Assembly (NCBI GenBank): GCA_031547465.1
Contig: JAVBRX010000115.1
Location: forward strand, 1 to 13,468
Direction: 5' to 3'
From: Hohaiivirga sp031547465
GTDB taxonomy: Bacteria > Pseudomonadota > Alphaproteobacteria > Rhizobiales > Beijerinckiaceae
DNA length: 13,468 bases
Part shown: positions 6,590-13,468 of the stretch, piece by piece
Position numbering within the stretch: position 1 is the stretch's first letter
Layout: every line of letters begins with the position of its first letter
Position numbers and translations under genes: made by a program
The notes under the pieces: generated by a model
What the model was told of the DNA's origin: nothing
Databases searched by the model: none
The model's input: the letters and a program-made list of their open reading frames with translations, nothing else

Positions 6590-6620
6590 TCTGTAGACAG
6601 CACTCCTTGTCCTTGATCCT

Positions 6621-7310
6621 TCAAAATCTCTCATCGAATGAATATCCCACCCCGCGCACGGTACGGATTGGATCGGGTTGTCCCTCGCGACTCAACACCT
6701 TACGCAGACGCCCGACATGGACATCCACCGTGCGGTCGTCGAGATAGGCATCGTTACCCCAAACGCCGTCCAGCAGTTGCTCGCGAGTGAAAACACGGCC
6801 CGGTTTACGCATCAGATATTCCAGCAGCTTGAATTCCGTCGGCCCGAGATGCACATCAGCACCACCACGTTGGACGCGGCACGTCTCGCGGTCGAGTTCG
6901 ATATCCCCGGCGCGCAGCAGATGAACGGCGGCATTAGGCGCAGAACGGCGTAACAACGCCTTGACACGAGCGAGAAACTCCGGAACCGAAAACGGTTTGA
7001 CGATATAATCGTCCGCTCCCGTCGACAGGCCACGCACCCGGTCGACCTCCTCCCCACGCGCGGTCAGCATAATGACCGGTAACCGCTCCGTGCCACTCTT
7101 CGCCCTGAGACGGCGGCATAGTTCGATACCGGAAATCCCCGGCAGCATCCAGTCGAGCACCACGAGATCGAACACCTGCTCGCGCATCAGCGTTTCAGCA
7201 GCTTCGCCGTTCTGCGTCCGCTCCACCACATAACCTTCAGACTCGAGATTATAGCGCAACAACAGCGCCAGGGCGTCTTCATCCTCGATGATAAGAATGC
7301 GCGCCGTCAT
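6621..7310 (-). CDS. phoB: Phosphate regulon response regulator PhoB (OmpR family)
   Basis: A DNA-binding response regulator that activates Pho-box promoters when phosphorylated by PhoR under phosphate limitation. The 229-aa protein has a receiver domain (about 1-120) with acidic E9-D10, phospho-acceptor D53 in VVLDWMLP, the conserved Thr in PVIMLTARG and the Lys in YIVKPF, then a winged-helix domain (about 130-229) with LGPTEFKLLEYL, DRTVDVHVGRLRK and TVRGVGYSF. Its ATG overlaps the phoU stop by 4 nt (ATGA), indicating translational coupling. Last gene of the pst-phoU-phoB run; no clear terminator is visible in the ~30 bp before the convergent relic. Confidence 0.96.
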   Translation of the reverse strand: MTARILIIEDEDALALLLRYNLESEGYVVERTQNGEAAETLMREQVFDLVVLDWMLPGISGIELCRRLRAKSGTERLPVIMLTARGEEVDRVRGLSTGADDYIVKPFSVPEFLARVKALLRRSAPNAAVHLLRAGDIELDRETCRVQRGGADVHLGPTEFKLLEYLMRKPGRVFTREQLLDGVWGNDAYLDDRTVDVHVGRLRKVLSREGQPDPIRTVRGVGYSFDERF

Positions 7311-8026
7311 GGGATTGCCTCCCTATCACCCGGCGGCGGCATGATCTCGTCATTTTTTGGGCGCTCCGCAACCAGCGTCTCGCCGGTGATGAGATAATGG
7401 ATCGTTTCGGCAATGTTGGTCGTATGGTCGCCGATGCGCTCGATATTCTTGGCGCAGAACAGAAGATGCGTGCAGAAGCTGATATTGCGCGGGTCTTCCA
7501 TCATGTAGGTCAGGAGTTCGCGAAACAACGAAGTGTGCAGCGCATCCAATACCTCATCCCGCTTCCAGACGTCGAGCGTCAGGTCCAGGTTCTGCCGGGC
7601 ATAGGCATCGAGCACATCCGTCAACTGGCCAAGCGCCAATTTCGTCATTCGCCGCACACCAAGCACCAGTTTCTGCGGCTCGAATTGGTCCTTGATGGCA
7701 AGCGTCCGCTTCGCCACGTTCTTCGCCAGATCGCCGACACGCTCCAGATCGCCGGAAATGCGGATGGCGGAAACGGTTTCACGTAAATCGACCGCCAGCG
7801 GCTGGCGGCGGGCGATCATCAGGATCGCCCGCTCCTCTATCTGACGCTGCAAGCCGTCGAGGCGCAGATCCGTCTCGATCACCGATCTCGCCAGCACGGC
7901 GTTGCGCTCCACCAACGCCTTGATGGCATTACCGAGCATGTCTTCGGCAATGCCGCCCATTTCCGAGATCGTGCGGCGCAAGGCTTGCAGTTCGGCATCG
8001 TAGGATCTGACGATATGGTTCGACAT
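7307..8026 (-). CDS. phoU: Phosphate transport system accessory protein PhoU
   Basis: A peripheral cytosolic protein that links PstSCAB to PhoR and holds the Pho response off when phosphate is plentiful. The 239-aa all-helical product has two PhoU repeats, each with the metal-binding E-x-x-x-D type motif: SGDLERVGDLAKNVAKR in the first half and AKNIERIGDHTTNIAE in the second. The length is typical. The ATG at 8026-8024 (MSNHIVRSYDAELQ) was chosen, with AGGA about 11 nt upstream; an earlier in-frame ATG at 8059 would add 11 residues (MQENECEDVKA) and leave only 12 nt after pstB, so it remains possible. The stop overlaps the phoB start. Confidence 0.95.
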   Translation of the reverse strand: MSNHIVRSYDAELQALRRTISEMGGIAEDMLGNAIKALVERNAVLARSVIETDLRLDGLQRQIEERAILMIARRQPLAVDLRETVSAIRISGDLERVGDLAKNVAKRTLAIKDQFEPQKLVLGVRRMTKLALGQLTDVLDAYARQNLDLTLDVWKRDEVLDALHTSLFRELLTYMMEDPRNISFCTHLLFCAKNIERIGDHTTNIAETIHYLITGETLVAERPKNDEIMPPPGDREAIP

Positions 8027-8071
8027 GGCTTTTACGTCCTCGCACTCATTCTCTTGCACCTACCGCTCGCA

Positions 8072-8869
8072 TCAGCCGAACCGTCCGGTGATGTAATCCA
8101 GCGTCTGCTTCTTGTCGGGCCGCAGGAACAGCCGGTTGGTTTCGCTGAATTCGATCAGTTCCCCGAGGTACATGAAGGCGGTGTATTGCGAGATGCGTGC
8201 CGCCTGCTGCATGTTATGCGTGACGATGACAATGGTGAAGTCGTTACGCAGCGTCTCGATCAGTTCCTCAATCTTGCCGGTGGAGATCGGATCAAGCGCC
8301 GAAGTCGGCTCATCGAACAGGATCACTTCCGGCCCCTGCGCCACGGCGCGAGCGATGCACAGGCGCTGCTGCTGTCCGCCGGAAAGCCCCAAGCCGGATT
8401 TGTGGAGCTTGTCCTTGACCTCACTCCACAATGCCGCCCGGGTCAGCGATTCCTCGACGCGCCCGTCGAGTTCCGATTTCGGCATCCTGCGGATCAGCCG
8501 TAGACCGAAAGCGACATTGTCGTAGATCGACATTGGAAACGGCGTCGGCTTCTGGAACACCATGCCGATGCGCGAGCGCAACTCGTTGACGTCGATATCG
8601 GGCGACAGAATATTGCGCCCGTCGAGCAATATTTCCCCCTCTGCCCGCTGCTCCGAATAAAGACTGTAGATGCGGTTGAAGGTGCGCAGCATCGTCGATT
8701 TGCCGCAACCGGACGGGCCGATCAGCGCTGTGACGCTACGATCGTGGAAGTCGATCGAGATATCCTTCAGGCTTCTGAAATCTCCGTAATAGAAGCTGAG
8801 CTTCCGCACGCTGATGCGGATCGCTTCCTCCCTAAGCAGAGATGGCCGGGTTTGGACCAGGGGAGTCAT
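8072..8869 (-). CDS. pstB: Phosphate ABC transporter ATP-binding protein PstB
   Basis: The ATPase of the high-affinity phosphate importer, on the cytosolic face with PstC and PstA. The 265-aa protein has Walker A GPSGCGKST (51-59), the Q-loop MVFQKPTPFP (Q106), the signature LSGGQQQR (162-169), Walker B VILFDEP (182-188, catalytic E187), a D-loop SALD and the switch histidine in VTHNMQQA (H218). The KPTPFPMSIYDNV region is characteristic of PstB over other ABC ATPases. The ATG shares one base with the pstA stop (TGATG), implying coupled translation. Confidence 0.97.
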   Translation of the reverse strand: MTPLVQTRPSLLREEAIRISVRKLSFYYGDFRSLKDISIDFHDRSVTALIGPSGCGKSTMLRTFNRIYSLYSEQRAEGEILLDGRNILSPDIDVNELRSRIGMVFQKPTPFPMSIYDNVAFGLRLIRRMPKSELDGRVEESLTRAALWSEVKDKLHKSGLGLSGGQQQRLCIARAVAQGPEVILFDEPTSALDPISTGKIEELIETLRNDFTIVIVTHNMQQAARISQYTAFMYLGELIEFSETNRLFLRPDKKQTLDYITGRFG

Positions 8870-9810
8870 CAGGAATCCTTCTTAACGAACAGACGAGCGA
8901 CCAGCGAAAGCACCAGGATGGCAGAGGTGATGAGAAGCGCTCCGGCCCAGGCCAACTCGCGCCAGTTCTGGTACGAAGAGGTGGCGAACTGGTAGATCGT
9001 CACCGGCAGGTTGGAGACACCGCCAGCAAGCGTCGGTTTGAACCAGAAACTGTTATTGAGGGCAGTGAACAGGAGCGGTGCGGTTTCTCCGGCGATGCGC
9101 GCCGTGGCGAGCAGAATGCCGGTCACCATCCCGGCCTTTGCCGCCCGCCAGGCAATCGCCGTGATAACCGTCGATTGCGGCGCTCCGAGCGCCGCCCCGG
9201 CTTCCCTGAGCGCGGCGGGCACGAGGCGCAGCATATCCTCCGTGGTGCGCACGATTACCGGAACGGCGATGATCGCCAGGGCGATACCGCCCGCCCAGCC
9301 GTTATAGCTTTTGAACGGGCGCACCAGCAGCGAATAGACGAACAGGCCGATCAGGATCGACGGTGCGGATAAAAGAATGTCGTTGACGAAACGGATGGCG
9401 GAGGCGAGCCGCGATTGTCGCCCGTACTCGGCTAAGTATGTCCCCGCCAGCACACCAACCGGCGTGGCGACGGCGATGCCGAGCAACGTCAGCACCAGAG
9501 TACCGGCAATGGCGTTGATCAGCCCACCGCCCGTGCTCATCGGCCCGGGCGTGATAGCGGTGAAGACATCCAGCGACAAGGCACCGAACCCCTCATAGCA
9601 CAACATCAGTAGAATCCACCCCAGAGCGAATACACCCGCTGCCGTACACAGCAGACACACGACCTTGAGCAGACGGTCGGCTATGCGCCGCCCTTTCCGC
9701 ACCCGCGTCCATGGTGTCAACTCTTTGGGAGCCGGTTTCTCGGATGCAGGTTCTGCAACCGACGCGGATGGAGGGGGCATATCCATGCTGGCGTTCCGTG
9801 CATCCGTCAT
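8869..9810 (-). CDS. pstA: Phosphate ABC transporter permease PstA
   Basis: One of two inner-membrane permease subunits of PstSCAB. The 313-aa protein has a hydrophilic Pro/Ala-rich N-terminal tail (about 1-45), a first membrane helix near 48-71 and five further hydrophobic segments, with the ABC-permease coupling loop around EAGAALGAPQSTVITAIAW (about 203-221) followed by ARIAGETAPLLFTA, a PstA signature. Its ATG overlaps the pstC stop by 4 nt (ATGA) and its stop shares a base with the pstB start. The N-terminal tail is longer than in E. coli PstA but not remarkable for the class. Confidence 0.95.
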   Translation of the reverse strand: MTDARNASMDMPPPSASVAEPASEKPAPKELTPWTRVRKGRRIADRLLKVVCLLCTAAGVFALGWILLMLCYEGFGALSLDVFTAITPGPMSTGGGLINAIAGTLVLTLLGIAVATPVGVLAGTYLAEYGRQSRLASAIRFVNDILLSAPSILIGLFVYSLLVRPFKSYNGWAGGIALAIIAVPVIVRTTEDMLRLVPAALREAGAALGAPQSTVITAIAWRAAKAGMVTGILLATARIAGETAPLLFTALNNSFWFKPTLAGGVSNLPVTIYQFATSSYQNWRELAWAGALLITSAILVLSLVARLFVKKDS

Positions 9811-10781
9811 TGGCTTATCACCTTGGCCCGCGCGATGAGCCAGCGCGAACAGACGAGAATGACGAAGGTGACGAAGAACAGGATACAGCCGAGCGCCAGC
9901 AGGGCACTGAGCTGCATTCCATCAGCTTCCTGAAATTCGTTCGCGATACGCGAGGCGATGGTCGAACCGGGATCGAACAGCGATGCGGATAGGCGGTTCG
10001 AATTGCCAATCACGAACGTCACCGCCATCGTCTCTCCCAACGCCCGCCCCAGCCCGAGCATGATCGCGCCGATGATGCTTGCCCCGGCCTGCGGGATCAG
10101 CACATGGCGCACCACCTCATAGGTCGTGCAGCCGACGCCATACGCGCTTTCGCGCAGTAGGGCCGGGATCTGGTCGAGAATATCCCGTGTCACCGAGGCG
10201 ATGAACGGAATGATCATGATGGCAAGGATCATCCCCGCCGTGAAGACGCCAAGCCCGGAGGGCGTCGCCGCATGAAACAGCCCGCCGATGAGAGGCAGAC
10301 CCTCGACGAGGCGGGAGACCGGCATCTGCACGAAGCTGGCGATGAGCGGCGCCAGCACGAACAGCCCCCACATGCCGTAGATGATGCTCGGCACCGCCGC
10401 GAGAAGCTCTATCATCGTCGCTAGCGGTCGTTTCAACGCAGCCGGGCAAAGCTGCGTCAGGAAGATGGCGATGCCGAGTGAAATCGGCACACCGAACAGG
10501 ATGGCGATAAACGAAGAGGTCAGCGTTCCGGCAATGGCGACGAGCGCACCGTAATTGTCGTTACGCACACTCCATGCGCCATTGGTCAGGAAGCCGAAGC
10601 CGAACGCCTCGAACGCAGGCCAGCCGCCAATGACCATCGACACCATGATGCCTGCAAGCACCAGCAGCACCAGCAGCGCCGAAAGCAGGCTCGCCCACCT
10701 GAACAAACCGTCCGCCATCCGCGCCCGCGCGACGAAAACCGTACGCGGCGCGGAGAAGGTCATGTTCCGCCGATTGGTCAT
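9807..10781 (-). CDS. pstC: Phosphate ABC transporter permease PstC
   Basis: The second inner-membrane permease subunit of PstSCAB. The 324-aa protein has a first membrane helix at about 31-52 and then a block of five more (for example 79-109, 130-150, 177-197, 233-259 and 292-316). The coupling loop ESAYGVGCTTYEVVRHVLIP (211-230) is followed by GLGRALGETMAVTFVIGN (243-260), the PstC signature. The ATG at 10781-10779 has AAGG about 9 nt upstream and follows pstS by 28 nt; a longer in-frame extension to 10925 runs back into the pstS 3' end and was rejected. Confidence 0.95.
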   Translation of the reverse strand: MTNRRNMTFSAPRTVFVARARMADGLFRWASLLSALLVLLVLAGIMVSMVIGGWPAFEAFGFGFLTNGAWSVRNDNYGALVAIAGTLTSSFIAILFGVPISLGIAIFLTQLCPAALKRPLATMIELLAAVPSIIYGMWGLFVLAPLIASFVQMPVSRLVEGLPLIGGLFHAATPSGLGVFTAGMILAIMIIPFIASVTRDILDQIPALLRESAYGVGCTTYEVVRHVLIPQAGASIIGAIMLGLGRALGETMAVTFVIGNSNRLSASLFDPGSTIASRIANEFQEADGMQLSALLALGCILFFVTFVILVCSRWLIARAKVISQ

Positions 10782-10809
10782 TGAGCGAGCCTTTTTCTGC
10801 GCGAGCAAC

Positions 10810-11862
10810 TTACTGAGCAAGCGCCTGGGCGGCAGCCGACAGATGCGCGCGCCATTCCTGATGCACCATTGCTTTGGTCGCCTCCGGCAACGGCACGTAA
10901 TCAAGGCTGCTCGCCGCCGCATCACCGTTCTTGAACGCCCAGTCGAAGAACTTCAGCACACCCGCTTGCTTGACTGAATCATCGGCGACTTTTGGGACCA
11001 GGATAAAGGTCGCGGCGGTGATCGGCCAGACGCCGTCTCCTGCCTGATCGACGAGGGAAATGCCGAAACCGGGTGTCGACGTCCAGTCGGCATTCACGGC
11101 AGCGGCTTGGAATGTCTGTGCTTCGGGAGAGACGAACTTTCCGGCCTTGTTCCTCATCTGTGCGAAGGCAATGCCGTTCTGCTTGGCATAGGCATATTCC
11201 ACGTAACCGATGGCGTTTGGCGTCTGCTTGACCAGAGCCGCCACACCCTCGTTCCCCTTGCCGCCCTGGCCGACCGGCCATTCGATGGTCGTGGAAATTC
11301 CGGGGCCGTCCGCCCACACCTTCGACACCGCGCCGAGATAGGAGGTAAAGACGTTGGTGGTACCGGAACCGTCGGCACGATAAACCGGCGTGATTGCCGC
11401 ATCCGGCAGAGCAAGGCCAGGATTGGGCGCGGCGATCCGCGGATCGTTCCATTTCACGATTTTGCCGAGATAGATGTCAGCGACAATCTCACCGGTGAGT
11501 TTCAGTTCGCCGGATTTCACCCCGACAAGGTTGACGACCGGCACTACGCCGCCCATCACCGTCGGAAACTGCACCAGCCCGTCCTTCTCCAGTTCCGCAC
11601 CCTTCAACGGCGCATCGGTGGCGCCGAAATCCACTGTCCGGGCGCGAATCTGGCGCACCCCGCCGCTGGAGCCAATGGATTGGTAATTCATCGCCATGCC
11701 GGTGGCCTTGTAATAATCCTCGGCCCATTTCGCATAAACCGGAAACGGAAAGCTCGCCCCCGCACCGATGAGATCGGCAGCAAACGCCGGTGTGGCGACA
11801 ACGACGGAAGCGGCGAGCAAGGTCGATTTTACAAGATTGGTAGCGGTAGATCTCAATGTCAT
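10810..11862 (-). CDS. pstS: Periplasmic phosphate-binding protein PstS
   Basis: The periplasmic receptor that delivers phosphate to PstCA. The 350-aa precursor has a Sec signal peptide with a TLLAASVVVATPAFA core, cut most likely after residue 28 (AFA before ADLIGAG). The mature start LIGAGASFPFPVYAKW, then YQSIGSSGG, DFGATDAPL and RADGSGTTNVFTSYL contain the phosphate-contacting Ser/Thr/Asp/Arg segments of PstS. No lipobox cysteine is present, so it is a soluble periplasmic protein. The ATG has AGGGAG upstream. It is the first gene behind the triple Pho box. Confidence 0.97.
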   Translation of the reverse strand: MTLRSTATNLVKSTLLAASVVVATPAFAADLIGAGASFPFPVYAKWAEDYYKATGMAMNYQSIGSSGGVRQIRARTVDFGATDAPLKGAELEKDGLVQFPTVMGGVVPVVNLVGVKSGELKLTGEIVADIYLGKIVKWNDPRIAAPNPGLALPDAAITPVYRADGSGTTNVFTSYLGAVSKVWADGPGISTTIEWPVGQGGKGNEGVAALVKQTPNAIGYVEYAYAKQNGIAFAQMRNKAGKFVSPEAQTFQAAAVNADWTSTPGFGISLVDQAGDGVWPITAATFILVPKVADDSVKQAGVLKFFDWAFKNGDAAASSLDYVPLPEATKAMVHQEWRAHLSAAAQALAQ

Positions 11863-11941
11863 CGTAACACTCCCTGAACTTGCCTTTCAGCTTAGGGACC
11901 GGGCTTCTCCCGCTCCTTAACAAAACCGGCTTTATCGGGCG

Positions 11942-11984
11942 TTCATAGATCCCCTATGACAGTTGCATGACACTTCAATGACAG
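11942..11984 (-). promoter_or_regulatory. Triple Pho box and -10 of the pstS operon
   Basis: On the minus strand three 7-bp units CTGTCAT (11984-11978), GTGTCAT (11973-11967) and CTGTCAT (11962-11956) repeat every 11 bp, the classical PhoB site arrangement with one unit more than the minimal two. A plausible -10 TATGAA (11947-11942) follows the last unit at the distance expected when the Pho box replaces the -35. The pstS ATG lies 79 bp downstream of this -10. Expression is expected to rise in phosphate starvation. Confidence 0.88.
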
Positions 11985-12009
11985 GGCTTCCTGTCCAGAC
12001 ATCGCATGA

Positions 12010-13323
12010 TTACACTTTCGGCGACAACTCACATTCCTCCAGGCTCACGATAAACGCCGCCCCTTCGCCCGGCGTACTGTCGATGCTCAGGCTGCCCTTG
12101 TGGCGGGCAAGGATATGCTTGACGATGGCCAGACCCAGACCGGAACCGCTCTTGGCCTTGGTCACCGGGCTGTCGGCACGAAAGAACCGTTCCGTAAGGC
12201 GTGGCAGATCCTGCCGGGCGATGCCAGGGCCGTGATCGGTGACAGTGAGGAGAATCCGCCCTTTGGCCCGGTCATCTGCTCCGGGCGGAGCATCGACCCG
12301 TGCCAAGGCAATATCGACGCGCTTGCCGCTACCGCCGTATTTAATGGCGTTCTCGATCAGATTCTCAGCGACACGCTGTAATTCGTCGCCATCGCCCCGG
12401 GTGAGGAACGGCGTCTGTAGCGGGGCGAACACCAAAATAACATCGCTCTCCGCCGCCAGCCGCGACAGATTGGCGATGGCGCGGTTAATGAGCGAAATAA
12501 GATCGACGGCTTCGTCCGGCTGCTGGTGCAGGCGCATCTCGATACGCGACAGCGACAGCAGGTTGTCGATCAACCGCGTCATACGCTGCGCCTGTTCGCG
12601 CATCAGGGCAAGAAAGCGTTCCCGCGCCACCCTGTCGTCCCGAGCCGTGGTTTGCAGCGTGTCGATGGCTCCGGTCAGCACAGCAAGCGGAGTGCGCAGT
12701 TCATGGCTGGCATTGGCGACGAACTCGACCCGCATTTCTTCCAGCCGGTGAGCTGTCGTTCGTTCTCGAAACAGAAGAACCGCCCCCGTCTCCGCTTGAG
12801 AACCCCCATCCACCATGGCCAACGGCGTGATCCCCACCTCGAAATGGCGCTCGTCCGGCACACGCTGCACATAATCGCGCGTAACTGCCCCGTTCCCGCT
12901 CACAACCTGCGCGACCGCGCCGAGCAACGCCGGGTTGCGCAGACCGAACGACAGAACATCGCCCTCCAGCAGAGCCGGGAACAGGGTCTGAGCGGCGGCA
13001 TTCGCCTGCAATATCCGCTGTTCACCATCGACAGCGATAACCGGATCGGTCAGGTCGGCAAGCACGGTTTCGGCGACGGAGAGCCGCTCCCGTCCACCGA
13101 TAGGCTGGAAAACCAGGTCGGCTTTCGTTGCGGGCAGGTTGGACGGAACGGGAATTACAAGGCACAGACACAGTCCGACAAGGGCAGCGGCAAGCAGCCG
13201 CCAGTCAAAGCTGCTCATGATTGCCTGCGCGCCAAGCACGAGGGCGGCAATGAGCAGGCCGCCCCGCATTGCATGGCGGCGAAACTGGCGAATCCGTTGA
13301 CTTTTCCTGACATTATCCGGCAT
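12010..13323 (-). CDS. phoR: Phosphate regulon sensor histidine kinase PhoR
   Basis: An inner-membrane kinase that phosphorylates PhoB. The 437-aa protein has two N-terminal membrane helices (about 20-37 and 42-58) with almost no periplasmic loop, a PAS domain (about 81-190), the dimerisation/phospho-acceptor helix with H207 in ANASHELRTPL, and an ATPase domain with N box ENLIENAIKYG (about 320-330), VTDHGPGI, a RFFRADS F box and GSGLGLAIVKHIL. All catalytic motifs are present. The lack of a sensory loop is normal for PhoR, which senses through PstSCAB/PhoU. The ATG at 13323-13321 has AGGG 8 nt upstream. It lies upstream of the triple Pho box, so it needs its own promoter, not seen here. Confidence 0.95.
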   Translation of the reverse strand: MPDNVRKSQRIRQFRRHAMRGGLLIAALVLGAQAIMSSFDWRLLAAALVGLCLCLVIPVPSNLPATKADLVFQPIGGRERLSVAETVLADLTDPVIAVDGEQRILQANAAAQTLFPALLEGDVLSFGLRNPALLGAVAQVVSGNGAVTRDYVQRVPDERHFEVGITPLAMVDGGSQAETGAVLLFRERTTAHRLEEMRVEFVANASHELRTPLAVLTGAIDTLQTTARDDRVARERFLALMREQAQRMTRLIDNLLSLSRIEMRLHQQPDEAVDLISLINRAIANLSRLAAESDVILVFAPLQTPFLTRGDGDELQRVAENLIENAIKYGGSGKRVDIALARVDAPPGADDRAKGRILLTVTDHGPGIARQDLPRLTERFFRADSPVTKAKSGSGLGLAIVKHILARHKGSLSIDSTPGEGAAFIVSLEECELSPKV

Positions 13324-13368
13324 GCTGACAACCCTGCCGCTGGTTTCGACAAAGCACGGAAAACCGCG

Positions 13369-13467
13369 TCACCCGCGCCCGCCGCGCTGCCTAGCACCGA
13401 CCCGCGCCATGCTGAACCGCTTGCGAATCTCGTATGCGCCGAGCAGGGCGAGAGCAATGACGAAGGG
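13369..13467 (-). CDS. Unidentified protein, last 32 codons (probable membrane helix)
   Basis: From the right edge the minus strand reads PFVIALALLGAYEIRKRF, then a basic Gly/Arg-rich tail ending at TGA (13371-13369), with the rest outside the window. A hydrophobic stretch followed by positive residues is typical of the last transmembrane helix of an inner-membrane protein. The stop lies 45 nt before phoR and in the same frame, so it could be read as an upstream cotranscribed gene or, less likely, an interrupted phoR extension. I do not recognise the family. The reading is short and may be spurious. Confidence 0.35.
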   Translation of the reverse strand, partial: PFVIALALLGAYEIRKRFSMARVGARQRGGRG

Positions 13468-13468
13468 C

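Noticed and set aside
6555..6597. Inverted repeat TCTACAG...CTGTAGA as a terminator for phoB
   Set aside because: Only 7-bp arms separated by about 29 nt, no GC-rich stem and no T-run on the phoB side.
13215..13457. An 80-codon minus-strand open frame at the right edge
   Set aside because: It overlaps the phoR start in another frame and shows no family features; phoR is clearly the real gene there.

Overview
The window is about 13.5 kb of alphaproteobacterial chromosome. Three things point to this class, and probably to the Hyphomicrobiales (Rhizobiales): a gcrA cell-cycle regulator gene, which is confined to Alphaproteobacteria; many GANTC (CcrM-type) sites in front of it; and, between two convergent genes, a ~107-bp double palindrome resembling the RIME-type intergenic elements of rhizobia. 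The order hslO-argF-argD / gcrA / phoB-phoU-pstBAC-phoR also matches what I recall of rhizobial chromosomes. No species is assigned.

Left part (1-1850): the 5' part of a long-form dCTP deaminase gene (minus strand, running off the left edge) is divergent from an argE-like M20 deacetylase gene (plus strand). A double palindrome (1745-1851) separates argE from the convergent hslO and supplies the hslO stop codon.

Middle (1848-5968): argD, argF and hslO form a minus-strand operon with a convincing sigma70 promoter and a hairpin at the predicted mRNA 5' end. ArgD and ArgF act on the ornithine/citrulline arm of arginine synthesis, and the nearby ArgE-like enzyme could supply ornithine. gcrA is divergent from argD. 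Their ~420-bp intergenic region holds eleven GANTC sites, a long inverted repeat and several short palindromes, and is the most unusual non-coding stretch here.

Relic zone (5969-6620): two gene fragments lie between gcrA and phoB. The first is the start of an AtuA-family (acyclic terpene utilisation/DUF1446) gene with two frameshifts. It is joined directly to the last ~100 codons of a sigma-54-dependent (NtrC-type) activator gene that carries an internal stop. This is a decayed deletion scar.

Right part (6621-13323): a complete phosphate-starvation locus on the minus strand, transcribed phoR, pstS, pstC, pstA, pstB, phoU, phoB. Three tandem Pho-box half-sites at 11-bp spacing precede pstS, so phoB~P should activate pstS and the genes behind it. 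PstSCAB imports phosphate, PhoU couples transport state to PhoR, and PhoR/PhoB form the two-component system. The right edge holds the last codons of an unidentified, probably membrane, protein upstream of phoR.

Apart from the relic zone and the gcrA/argD intergenic region this is ordinary core chromosome. I see no CRISPR array, tRNA, rRNA, insertion sequence or defence system.
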